DNA from: JBBIJO01 sp037445895 | GTDB taxonomy: Bacteria > Bacteroidota > Ignavibacteria > Kapaibacteriales > UBA2268 | Assembly (NCBI GenBank): GCA_037445895.1 | Contig: JBBIJO010000018.1 | Span: 1 to 30,346 of the forward strand | DNA: 30,346 nucleotides | Direction of reading: 5' to 3' | Made by a program: the position numbers and the translations under genes | Notes under the pieces: model-generated | Databases searched by the model: none | What the model was told of the DNA's origin: nothing | The model's input: the letters and a program-made list of their open reading frames with translations, nothing else | Shown here: one piece after another, positions 1 to 7,554 of the stretch | Numbering within the stretch: the stretch's first letter is position 1 | Layout of the letters: each line of letters begins with the position of its first letter

Positions 1-581
1 AATACTTTTGTAACTGCAGTATATGTTTTTCTTCCAAAAGTGAAAACAATTTCATCTTTCTTTGAGACCGTCTCGCTGTCAAAGAAATTATCAATTTTTT
101 GAAACACAAGATCAAAATCCCTCTTCAGTTCCCAACTTCTTTCAGGATTAACTTTATCCAAAAGAACAACAAATAATCTGTTATCAGAGCCAAATCTTTG
201 AGCCCCTTGATTCTCGTACATCCAGATTCCAAGATGTTGATGGTTTTCAAGCATTTTATCAGTTCCATATTTTGCAATATATTCTTTTGGGTAGGTTACT
301 TTTAAATCAAATGGCTGACCATCAAAGAAAATATCAATCCCTTTTATATTTTTGATGGTAGGAATTACTTTTCTGTGAGTGCTTATATGCTCTTCAATTA
401 GGACAGTTGTCCAATGATTAAACCAAGTGCAGACCACATAATTTGTTACATCATTATGAAGTTTTGCCTTAACATTGTTCAATAAATCTTCGTATCGGAC
501 AATTCGCCTTACATATTCGGCTTGAATCTTTTGGTCTAACTGTCCTTGAACTACGCCCCAGGAAAAAGTTTTAACCTTCAT
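1..581 (-). CDS. Partial PD-(D/E)XK-like nuclease, probable restriction endonuclease (3' end outside window)
   Basis: An open frame of 193 codons starts with ATG at 581 and stays open to the window edge, so the C-terminus is missing. About 87-98 residues in, the protein reads IDIFFDGQPFDLKVTYP, an acidic strand followed by D-x-K. That fits a PD-(D/E)XK nuclease core, with a Glu pair (LIEEH) on a helix upstream as possible extra metal ligands. The start overlaps the stop of the preceding gene by four bases (ATGA), so the two are almost certainly co-translated. It is the last visible gene of a cassette with a DNA methyltransferase and a second nuclease, which favours a restriction role. The family and cut site are not recognised; the nuclease call rests on the motif and the context. 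Confidence 0.55.
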   Translation of the reverse strand, partial: MKVKTFSWGVVQGQLDQKIQAEYVRRIVRYEDLLNNVKAKLHNDVTNYVVCTWFNHWTTVLIEEHISTHRKVIPTIKNIKGIDIFFDGQPFDLKVTYPKEYIAKYGTDKMLENHQHLGIWMYENQGAQRFGSDNRLFVVLLDKVNPERSWELKRDFDLVFQKIDNFFDSETVSKKDEIVFTFGRKTYTAVTKV

Positions 582-1612
582 AAATAATTCACTACCTCAA
601 ATTTGATATCTTGATTTTCTACCCGGTATTTAACAAATAGAATTCCCCGCTCACTAAAATCGCTATTTCGTGCTTTTTGTTTTGCCATGTCATTAAAATC
701 AAATGCTATTAAAATAGGTTGAACTGTCTCAATTTCACTTCCAGCAAGCCGGCCGGCAACCCATTTAGAATACTCGATAACCTGTGAAACATCTTTTTCA
801 TCTGCTACATCTCTTTTTAACTCAGCAACACTGAATTTGTACCGCAAGGGGAACCCAGTATATTTTATGTTTTTATGATAGCACAGGATATCGATGTTTT
901 TTCTTGTGACATGATAAGGAACATTGTTTGCAAACCATTCTAAGTCTTCAACAGGACCAAAGATTTCTCGCAAATCCTGTCTGTCTGATTTATCAATATT
1001 AGCAATTATCCATGCCCTTAAAATATCTTCCAGATACACTTTCCCATTTCTATCTAATGGAAGAGTGATTTTACTCGTATTCGTTGAACTATAAGGCTTG
1101 ATATGAGAAGGCTTATTTATGGCGTTTCCATTTATCTTAACAAGTAATTCAATAAGTGCCTCCGTAGCCTCAGGATTAATAGTGTTAACCCCTCTTGCAC
1201 CTTGTATCTTTCTATAAAACCATCCCCAAAATCTTGATTCATATCCTTTTGTAGAAAATAAATAGTCTTCTGGCACAGGTTGAAGAAAATAATTTAAGCA
1301 ATCGATTTCTACTCTTATTGGCCAAGTTTCATCGACGCACCCAATAGGTGTAGGGTCAAAAAATGGTTCGCTAACAATTTTATATATTCCGTGAAACCCA
1401 ACCTGTCTTTCATAAAGAAAAACTATATCGTTAATTCGTGTACCTAAAATATCACCAATCATTCCAAAATATGGTTTCTTTCCGTTGGTCAAGTTCTCTT
1501 TAATTACTTTCTCTATAGTATTTGGAATTCCTTTAATTCCAACACCCCAAAAGCTATTATCTCTGACTACTGGGAAGGTGTCTTTGTCCGTTATAAATAC
1601 ATGTGCCTTCAT
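578..1612 (-). CDS. EVE/PUA-like domain fused to NucS/DUF91-like PD-(D/E)XK nuclease
   Basis: The protein has 344 residues and two apparent parts. Residues 1-150 resemble an EVE/PUA-like fold: an N-terminal VFITD strand, then GDILGTRINDIVFLY and GFHGIYKIVSEPFFD, then a Trp-rich stretch. Such domains in restriction proteins often read modified bases. Residues 185-344 resemble the DUF91/NucS nuclease core: NIDILCYH gives the acidic residue, VAELKRD gives E-x-K, and SQVIEYSKWVAGRL gives the Gln-x3-Tyr helix. A good ribosome site (AAAGGAG) lies within the end of the 74-residue gene upstream, whose stop is 7 bases away. The stop overlaps the next gene by ATGA. The likely role is a restriction endonuclease, perhaps sensing modified DNA; specificity is unknown. 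Confidence 0.6.
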   Translation of the reverse strand: MKAHVFITDKDTFPVVRDNSFWGVGIKGIPNTIEKVIKENLTNGKKPYFGMIGDILGTRINDIVFLYERQVGFHGIYKIVSEPFFDPTPIGCVDETWPIRVEIDCLNYFLQPVPEDYLFSTKGYESRFWGWFYRKIQGARGVNTINPEATEALIELLVKINGNAINKPSHIKPYSSTNTSKITLPLDRNGKVYLEDILRAWIIANIDKSDRQDLREIFGPVEDLEWFANNVPYHVTRKNIDILCYHKNIKYTGFPLRYKFSVAELKRDVADEKDVSQVIEYSKWVAGRLAGSEIETVQPILIAFDFNDMAKQKARNSDFSERGILFVKYRVENQDIKFEVVNYL

Positions 1613-1619
1613 AATAGTA

Positions 1620-1844
1620 TTACTCCTTTAAAGTTAAAAACTCTTGTTTAACAATTTTTCTAATCTTTTCCATATCTATTTTGCCCATACTGTTTGCAAA
1701 GGGTTTATCATAAATAACATTTTTATCTTCATCATAAACTTGTAACCACCAAACACCATCACCTATAAAATCATCTATATCAAATGAGAAACTTACAAAA
1801 AATTTCTCACCGTCATCTATAATGGGTTTTAATTTGGTAGGCAT
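1620..1844 (-). CDS. Small unknown acidic protein in the nuclease cassette
   Basis: This 74-residue protein is not recognised. It is acidic, with a strand-rich middle (KFFVSFSFDIDDF, WWLQVYDEDKNVIYD) and a C-terminal helix (MEKIRKIVKQEF). It has no signal peptide, membrane segment or cysteines. A purine-rich ribosome site (AAGGGAG) sits seven bases before its ATG, inside the last codons of the truncated methyltransferase, and the two reading frames overlap by 16 bases. It ends just before the EVE-nuclease gene and its C-terminal codons contain that gene's ribosome site. The tight packing implies co-expression. It could be a controller, an inhibitor or an immunity-type partner of the nucleases, but nothing in the sequence decides between these. 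Confidence 0.6.
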   Translation of the reverse strand: MPTKLKPIIDDGEKFFVSFSFDIDDFIGDGVWWLQVYDEDKNVIYDKPFANSMGKIDMEKIRKIVKQEFLTLKE

Positions 1845-2548
1845 AGTTGTTCTCCCTTAATTACCTCACTAACAACATTGTTTTTGTTTTGTTCTTTTTC
1901 AATCAGTTCTTTTGCCTTTTCCGCTACATCAGGATTTAACTCTATCCCAATTCCGTTTCTGCCTAATCTTCGGCACTCAATTAAGGTTGTTCCGCTTCCA
2001 ACAAAGGTATCTAAAACCCAGTCTCCTTTTTTAGTATATCTTAACATCATCTGATGCGGGATTTGTGGAATGAAATTTCCCCAATACCATCCTAAATGAG
2101 CACCTGAAGTGTCTCTTTTATCTAAAACCCAGAAACTATCAGTTATTATTTCATCGTATTCTTTCCATCTGAGAAGATTTATATCATTTATTTTGCTGGT
2201 TTTAACTTGTAGAACCCCCTTTTTTAATCTATTAAGATAATATCGGGCTCTCTCAATTGTTTGCGATTCCAATATTTGATTTAACTCAGAAATCAGCACA
2301 TCCCTTCGTAAGGAAATCGTATCTCCGTTAGGATCAATATTCAATATACCTTCTTTATCGCTCCTATGGTTAGTTATAATATCTTTTAGTGCAATTGTTC
2401 TATTTTTGATAGAACTTAAATTATTTAGCGTATTAACTTCCGCTAATACTTCAATGAATTTTTCTTTATTCAAAATCACTGCTCCATAAGCAAGTGGTGT
2501 AGCCTCTAAATTTTTTAATGTTAATTGCATAGTATTATCGTTTTTCAT
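1829..2548 (-). CDS. DNA adenine/cytosine-N4 methyltransferase, truncated after motif I/II
   Basis: The 239-residue protein carries the S-adenosylmethionine site of amino-methyltransferases. A motif X-like stretch (FIPQIPHQMMLRY) precedes motif I (VLDTFVGSGTT), which is followed by a motif II-like strand ending GIELNPDV. Residues 1-120 are mostly helical. There is no [DNS]PP[YFW] catalytic motif IV anywhere in it. In the methylases I recall with this motif X/I arrangement, an HPPY motif and about 100 more residues follow. Here the frame stops shortly after SEVIKGE, and its last codons are an out-of-frame reading of the next gene's ribosome site and start. I read it as a 3'-deleted methyltransferase that is probably inactive alone. 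A split enzyme with its other half elsewhere is possible. Confidence 0.7.
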   Translation of the reverse strand: MKNDNTMQLTLKNLEATPLAYGAVILNKEKFIEVLAEVNTLNNLSSIKNRTIALKDIITNHRSDKEGILNIDPNGDTISLRRDVLISELNQILESQTIERARYYLNRLKKGVLQVKTSKINDINLLRWKEYDEIITDSFWVLDKRDTSGAHLGWYWGNFIPQIPHQMMLRYTKKGDWVLDTFVGSGTTLIECRRLGRNGIGIELNPDVAEKAKELIEKEQNKNNVVSEVIKGEQLCLPN

Positions 2549-2571
2549 ATTTTCATTCCTTCATTTGTTTT

Positions 2572-2585
2572 GAAACCGCGATTTC
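2572..2585. promoter_or_regulatory. Short palindrome upstream of the methyltransferase cassette
   Basis: The 49-base gap between the nrdJ stop and the methyltransferase start contains GAAACCGCGATTTC, a near-perfect 14-base palindrome with one non-matching pair. It lies about 25 bases before the cassette start, a place where an operator could sit. No T tract follows on either strand, so it is not a convincing terminator. The regulatory reading is inference only. Confidence 0.2.
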
Positions 2586-2597
2586 ATACAACACCAC

Positions 2598-5500
2598 TTA
2601 CGAACACCCCGTCGTAGTCCCGCAATCTTCGCAAACCGAACAGGTTCCACTGCGTCGCATACGAATTGAACCACACGCCGGACAGGTTTCGCCTGTGTAA
2701 CCAATTCTCCGTGCAGCTTCCGATATTGTTACCGAAGAGTAGCCATCGGCTTCGGTTGCAATACCACCAACCGTTGCAAATTCTTCCTCGAAGGCGTTGC
2801 TGGCTGTCGAGTTGGGCTCGTTCTCCTTGCTATTGTTTCCGTTCCTTCCGTTTTCGTCTCGAATTTCGATTTGCGTTTTCTTTGCCTCTTCTCCCCCAGA
2901 AGGTCGAACCGTATCGGTCGACGGCGGCACTTCGTCGACAGCATGGACGTGCACAAAATCCTGCCTTCGAAGGTAATCGTAACCGAGGGAACGAAAAACA
3001 TAATCCAAAATAGAAGTAGAGAACTTGATTGCCTCGTGTCCTTCGACAGCACCCGATGGGTCGAAGCGAGTAAATGTAAAGGTATCAACAAGTTCATCCA
3101 ACGGAACACCATATTGCAGAGCTTTCGAAGCCAAAATAGCAAAACTATTCAAAAGCCCACGAAACGAAGCACCCTCTTTATACATATCGATAAAGATTTC
3201 CCCAAGTTGTCCATCTTCGTATTCGCCAGTGCGCAAATAAACTTTGTGTCCGCCGACGTAGGCTTCGCGAATCCATCCTTTTCGTCTCTTTGGAAGTCGT
3301 CTTCGTTCGAGTTTTTGCACTGCTTGCTGTATCTGTAAATTTTGAACAACTTGCGATTGAACTTCGGCTGGGCCAATTGTTTCGTCGAGAGTTTCCTCGT
3401 TGCCCAACATAACAATCTCGTCGAATCCTTCGTATGCAGTAGTATTTAACGGTTGCGAAAGCTTCGAACCATCGCGATAGATTGCAATCGCTTTAAGCAT
3501 CATTTGCCAGGCATCGAAATAAACCTTGCCAATATCGGCAACAGTTGCTTCGGCTGGCATATTAACAGTCTTTGAAATTGCACCCGAAATGAACGGTTGT
3601 GCTGCCGCCATCATTCGAACATGAGCCATATATGGAATAAAGCGTGTTCCCTTTTTACCGCACTTTACTGCTGTATCGAAAATCGGCAAGTGCTCTGGTG
3701 CTAAATGTGGTGCTCCTTCCAACATCATAGTCCCACAAACATAATCGTTTGCAATTTCGATTTCTTCGTCTGTGAACATCAAAGCCCGAAGCATATCGAA
3801 ATTCGAGTCGTTAAGTTGGTCTTTGGTAAATCCAAGACTTTCGCAAAAATCTTCGCCCAATACCCATTTGTTGAATGCAAATCTCAAATCGAAGACATTA
3901 TCTAACTGCTTTTCGATTTCATCAATCTTATCTTGTGTAAACCCGCGTTCTTTAAGAGTTTTATGATTAATCGTTGGACAACCGATAAGGGTTCCGTGGC
4001 CCTTGGTATATTTTTCGATTTCTTCGATTTGCTTTTCGGAATAGCCGAGCCGAATCAACGCTTTATGGACTGATTGGTTAACAATTTTGAAGTAGCCACC
4101 ACCGGAAAGCTTTTTAAATTTTACAATTGCAAAGTCGGGTTCAATTCCGGTTGTATCGCAATCCATAATTAATGCAATAGTCCCTGTTGGAGCAATTGCA
4201 GAAACCTGTGCGTTGCGGTAACCATACTTATCTCCCATCTTTAACGCTTCGTCCCAAACTTTGCGTGCCGAAAGTGAAAGCTCTTCGGGACAATACTTTG
4301 GGCTAATTCCCATTGGCTTAATCGTTAATCCTTCGTAATCGGTTTCGGAGGCATTGTATGCAGCGCGCCGATGGTTTCTAATTACTCGGAGCATATCTTC
4401 GCGATTTTCTGCAAAACGCGGGAATGGACCAAGTTCTTTTGCCATTTCTGCCGAAGTTCTATAGGCTTCGCCAGTCATCAAAGCAGAAATAGCCCCTGTT
4501 ATTGCTAATGCTTGCGGAGAATCATAAGGAATTCCTTGAACCATCAAAAGTGTCCCAAGATTTGCATACCCCAAACCGAGAGTTCGAAATTCATAACTCA
4601 ATTGGGCTATACTTTTAGAAGGAAATTGTGCCATCAAAACAGAAATTTCGAGAATGATAGTCCAAAGCCGAACCGAGTGTAGGAATTCTTCGATTTGAAA
4701 GACCCCTTTTTCTTCGTCATAAAACTTAATAAGATTTAAACTTGCAAGATTGCAAGCAGTATCGTCCAAAAACATATATTCAGAACAAGGGTTGCTGGCA
4801 TTGATTCTTCCAGATTTGGGACAGGTGTGCCACTCGTTGATTGTCGTATCGAATTGCAAACCGGGGTCGGCACTTTTCCAAGCCGCAAGAGTAATCTTTT
4901 GCCAAAGAGTGCGAGCAGGAATTTCTTTAGCTTTACGACCACCAACACGCCAACGCAAATTCCACATTTCATTTTTTTCGACTGCATTCATAAAATCGTT
5001 TGTAACTCGAACACTATTGTTGGAATTCTGACCGCTTACGGTTGTGTATGCCTCTCCTTCGTAATGCGTGTCGAATTCCTCGAAATCTATTTTTTCGACA
5101 CCCATTTCAACAAGTGAAAGGACGCGATGGATATAGTTCAACAGCACTCCTCGATATAATGCCTTTTGAATTAAATTGCGTAATGGCTTGTTGGTTTTGG
5201 GATTTGTTCCACCTTTTTTAGCTGTCTCGACAATAGCTCTTAGGAAACTCGAATTAATTTTGGAACCAGTAACCAAAGCAGCAACCTTTTCTTCTTCGCG
5301 AGCTTTCCAATCTATAAATTGTTCAATGTCGGGATGGTCAATATCAACTATTACCATTTTGGCTGCCCGACGAGTCGTTCCTCCCGACTTTATAGCTCCG
5401 GCTGCTCGGTCATATATTTTAAGGAAACTCATTAGCCCAGACGATTTGCCTCCCCCCGAAAGACGTTCTCCTTCGGCGCGCAAAGGTGAAAAGTTCGTTC

Positions 5501-6146
5501 CCGACCCACTCCCAAATTTAAAAATACGGGCTTCGCGAGTAACAAGGTCAAATATTCCCCCTTCGTTCAACAAATCATCCCGAATACTTTGAATAAAGCA
5601 AGCATGAGGTTGAGGCCGAGAATACGCATCTTTCGATTCTTTAAGTTTCTTGCTATCGGGGTCAACATAAAAGTGACCCTGTTTGTGTCCTTTTATACCA
5701 TACGCCCAAGCAAGACCAGTATTGAACCACTGGGGAGAATTAGGAGCTGCCATTTGATTCAAAAGTGTAAAAGCTACTTCGTCGTAAAAGTTTTGTGCAT
5801 CCGCAGGCGTATCGAAGTAGCCATATTGTTCGCCCCAATGTCGCCAAGTTCCTGCTAATCGATGCACAACTTGCTTAATCGAGGTTTCGGAACCAAGAAC
5901 TTGTTTCCCTTCGGAATCGAAGATAGGATTGCCTTTTTCATCGAATTGCGGAACACCCGTTTTGCGAAAATATTTTTGGGCAAGCACATCGGTTGCAACC
6001 TGCGACCACTGGGCTGGAACTTCGATATTTTCCATATGGAACACTATACTTCCATCGGGATTACGAAGAGTCGAAGTCCGCTTTGTGTATTTGAACATTT
6101 CGTATGGCGATGTAAAATTTTTTGTAAAAAGTTTTTGAATTTTCAT
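2598..6146 (-). CDS. nrdJ: Adenosylcobalamin-dependent (class II) ribonucleoside-diphosphate reductase
   Basis: This 1182-residue cytoplasmic enzyme makes deoxyribonucleotides from ribonucleotides using a coenzyme B12 radical, without a NrdB partner or oxygen. Landmarks: NSPQWFNTG near 136; Cys183 in PHACFIQS, the first redox cysteine; a phosphate-loop region GSGSGTNFSPLR near 212; NPCSE at 452-456 with thiyl-radical Cys454, Asn452 and Glu456; Cys465 eleven residues on, the second redox cysteine with the spacing known for class II enzymes; and APTGTIALIMDCDTTG near 655. The last 30 residues carry a CxxC and a CxxC zinc-ribbon-like pair plus a terminal Cys, typical of NrdJ tails. The length fits long NrdJ forms. 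A purine-rich ribosome site (AGAGGGGG) precedes the ATG. No cobalamin riboswitch box was found upstream. Confidence 0.96.
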   Translation of the reverse strand: MKIQKLFTKNFTSPYEMFKYTKRTSTLRNPDGSIVFHMENIEVPAQWSQVATDVLAQKYFRKTGVPQFDEKGNPIFDSEGKQVLGSETSIKQVVHRLAGTWRHWGEQYGYFDTPADAQNFYDEVAFTLLNQMAAPNSPQWFNTGLAWAYGIKGHKQGHFYVDPDSKKLKESKDAYSRPQPHACFIQSIRDDLLNEGGIFDLVTREARIFKFGSGSGTNFSPLRAEGERLSGGGKSSGLMSFLKIYDRAAGAIKSGGTTRRAAKMVIVDIDHPDIEQFIDWKAREEEKVAALVTGSKINSSFLRAIVETAKKGGTNPKTNKPLRNLIQKALYRGVLLNYIHRVLSLVEMGVEKIDFEEFDTHYEGEAYTTVSGQNSNNSVRVTNDFMNAVEKNEMWNLRWRVGGRKAKEIPARTLWQKITLAAWKSADPGLQFDTTINEWHTCPKSGRINASNPCSEYMFLDDTACNLASLNLIKFYDEEKGVFQIEEFLHSVRLWTIILEISVLMAQFPSKSIAQLSYEFRTLGLGYANLGTLLMVQGIPYDSPQALAITGAISALMTGEAYRTSAEMAKELGPFPRFAENREDMLRVIRNHRRAAYNASETDYEGLTIKPMGISPKYCPEELSLSARKVWDEALKMGDKYGYRNAQVSAIAPTGTIALIMDCDTTGIEPDFAIVKFKKLSGGGYFKIVNQSVHKALIRLGYSEKQIEEIEKYTKGHGTLIGCPTINHKTLKERGFTQDKIDEIEKQLDNVFDLRFAFNKWVLGEDFCESLGFTKDQLNDSNFDMLRALMFTDEEIEIANDYVCGTMMLEGAPHLAPEHLPIFDTAVKCGKKGTRFIPYMAHVRMMAAAQPFISGAISKTVNMPAEATVADIGKVYFDAWQMMLKAIAIYRDGSKLSQPLNTTAYEGFDEIVMLGNEETLDETIGPAEVQSQVVQNLQIQQAVQKLERRRLPKRRKGWIREAYVGGHKVYLRTGEYEDGQLGEIFIDMYKEGASFRGLLNSFAILASKALQYGVPLDELVDTFTFTRFDPSGAVEGHEAIKFSTSILDYVFRSLGYDYLRRQDFVHVHAVDEVPPSTDTVRPSGGEEAKKTQIEIRDENGRNGNNSKENEPNSTASNAFEEEFATVGGIATEADGYSSVTISEAARRIGYTGETCPACGSIRMRRSGTCSVCEDCGTTTGCS

Positions 6147-6274
6147 AAACCCCCTCTTGTTTAAAAATTAATTAAGTCTTTGCCGTATCAATACTAATTT
6201 AAAAAAAATCCCGTAATAAGGTTCGAACAATACGAAAGTTTAAAAATAAGAATATTTCAAATATTTTAAATTAT

Positions 6275-6307
6275 CAAAAATATATTTGCCAACTTGATTA
6301 CTCCAAA
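6275..6307 (-). promoter_or_regulatory. Possible Bacteroidota-type promoter for nrdJ
   Basis: Read on the minus strand, TTTG (6304-6307) and TATTTTTG (6275-6282) match the Bacteroidota -33 TTTG and -7 TAnnTTTG elements. They are separated by 21 bases, slightly longer than usual. They lie about 130 bases before the nrdJ start. In such AT-rich sequence, chance matches are likely. Confidence 0.3.
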
Positions 6308-6350
6308 AATTTTATATATAACTATATAACATCGTTGTAAATAATGTTTG

Positions 6351-6381
6351 TATCGTTTCCGGACCCCTGCTCGAAACGATA
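6351..6381. repeat. Inverted repeat (9-base arms) between nrdJ and the repeat-coil gene
   Basis: TATCGTTTC (6351-6359) is the exact reverse complement of GAAACGATA (6373-6381), with a GC-rich 13-base loop. Partly matching GTTG/CAAC sequence continues outward on both sides. No T tract follows on either strand, so a simple terminator is unlikely. It lies in the 366-base gap between divergent nrdJ and the 6513 gene and could be an operator or an RNA hairpin. The rest of the gap is very AT-rich with no coding signal seen. Confidence 0.45.
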
Positions 6382-6512
6382 ACAACGCTACAAACAACGA
6401 ATCAATTATAGCAGCCAATTCTTATGCTAATTTTAAAATAAATATTTATTAAATTGTTTAATTGTTCAAATTTCACAAATAAAAAATTTTCTTAACAATT
6501 AAAAGGAGTTAT

Positions 6513-7025
6513 ATGAAATTCTTACTTTCGTTCATAAGTTTGGTTTTTATCCTTTCGATTTTAGTAGTTCATAGCGCAAATTCGCAGACGAAAGAAAAGA
6601 AAGGGAACTCTTCGCAAACTTTGAATTCCGTTCGAAGCGACAACAGTTCAACTTCCGAACTCGACGATATAAACGAATTAGCAAAAAACGAAGTTAAACA
6701 AGCTCGCGATAAAGCACGCGAAGACATTAAAAAAGCTCGGGAAAAAGCCAAAGAAAAAGTCCTCGAAGCAAAAGAAAAAGCTAAAGAAGAAATCGCCAAA
6801 GCTCGCCAAAATGCCAAAGAAGAAATTCAGAAGGCTCGCGAACTTGCAAAAGAAAAGCTAAACAAAATCATTGAACAGGAAAAGGCAAAAGTTGAAAAAG
6901 TTAAACTCGAGGCAAAAGCAGACATCGAAAAAGTAAAACAGGAAACAAAAAAAGACATCGAAAAAGCAAAAGAAAAAGCTAAAAAAATGAAAGAAGAACA
7001 TAAAAAGTCGAAGAAAAAGCGATAA
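6513..7025 (+). CDS. Exported helical protein built of 11-residue Lys/Glu/Ala repeats
   Basis: The 170-residue protein begins with a signal peptide (hydrophobic core at 4-20, likely cut after HSANS). A Ser/Asn/Thr-rich linker runs to about residue 50. Residues 53-162 are ten consecutive 11-residue units with a recurring A(K/R)xxAKExIxK pattern, ending in a basic tail (HKKSKKKR). Eleven-residue periodicity predicts one long, slightly right-handed or near-straight amphipathic helix, as in some LEA and apolipoprotein-like proteins or hendecad coiled coils. A strong ribosome site (AAAAGGAG) lies seven bases before the ATG. Function is unknown: a periplasmic spacer, a stress protector or an envelope coiled coil are all possible. 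Low complexity will make database matches unreliable. Confidence 0.75.
   Translation: MKFLLSFISLVFILSILVVHSANSQTKEKKGNSSQTLNSVRSDNSSTSELDDINELAKNEVKQARDKAREDIKKAREKAKEKVLEAKEKAKEEIAKARQNAKEEIQKARELAKEKLNKIIEQEKAKVEKVKLEAKADIEKVKQETKKDIEKAKEKAKKMKEEHKKSKKKR
6669..6998 (+). repeat. Ten in-frame 33-base coding repeats (11-residue hendecads)
   Basis: The units are diverged in DNA but keep exact 11-codon phase with no insertions. Examples are ARDKAREDIKK, AREKAKEKVLE, AKEKAKEEIAK, ARQNAKEEIQK and ARELAKEKLNK. The later units (IIEQEKAKVEK onward) drift more. The pattern suggests growth by unequal recombination followed by selection for helix periodicity. Confidence 0.8.
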
Positions 7026-7068
7026 ACCGGAGCACTTATTCTAAAAAAACAAATATTTTCATTCGTCG

Positions 7069-7266
7069 TTAAAGAGCCGATTTACACTCATCGAGCACTT
7101 GTTTGAATCTTGTTGCTGAACGGAACGAAGTAAAAACAACGGTAATGTCGTTTGTGGCAATTTTTTGAATCTCCTTTTCGAGTGATTTAACAGCAACACT
7201 TATGGAGAAGGGATTATAATGCCTTTTCGAAACAAAAGCCCCTTTGCATTTGGCAAAGGGGCAATG
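7069..7266 (-). pseudogene. Startless open frame, possible gene remnant
   Basis: On the minus strand a 65-codon frame runs from just after a stop at 7267-7269 to a stop at 7069-7071. It has no ATG, and no GTG or TTG near its 5' end. Its conceptual product has protein-like composition and ordered hydrophobic spacing, for example NPFSISVAVKSLEKEI and DITVVFTSFRSATRF. It could be the 3' remnant of a lost gene. It is not recognised, and its first codons overlap the terminator hairpin of the upstream barrel gene. Chance is possible at this length, so confidence is low. Confidence 0.25.
7228..7262 (-). terminator. Rho-independent terminator after the Omp85-like gene
   Basis: GCCCCTTTGC (7238-7247) and GCAAAGGGGC (7253-7262) form a perfect 10-base-pair stem with a 5-base loop. 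On the minus strand it is followed at once by TTTTGTTTC. It lies about 290 bases downstream of the barrel gene at 7555-8754. The plus strand lacks a T tract, so it serves minus-strand transcripts. No coding signal was seen in 7267-7554. Confidence 0.75.
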
Positions 7267-7554
7267 TTAACTTGACAAAGGTGCAAACTGAAATGAAAAA
7301 GAAACGATACAAAATTATAAATTTTCGAGCAAAAAAACAACTTTTTAAGTTATTTTTTCAAAAGTAGAAATTCGAGTAAATTACAATAGGGCTATCCCCC
7401 AACACTAAAAACTGTTTACGACATTATTCCCACTCATAGTAGCTGAACTGACTATATATAATTGTTCGTTTGGTGCATCGCTTCATTCAAGAAAGTAAAC
7501 CCCACACGATATTTTACGTTGGTTCGAACAGTTTCGTTTTGTAGTTCCGAACCT

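Noticed and set aside
1..2597. Toxin-antitoxin reading of the 74-residue protein and its neighbour
   Set aside because: No DNA-binding or toxin motif is visible; the gene is embedded in a nuclease cassette and no TA family signature was seen.
2666..6164. Many plus-strand and alternate-frame open frames across the nrdJ region
   Set aside because: They mirror a long, well-supported reductase frame with clear motifs; the high TCGA content keeps the opposite strand open.
6147..6512. Cobalamin riboswitch upstream of nrdJ
   Set aside because: No GCCACTG-type B12 box or matching long structured leader could be found on the minus strand.
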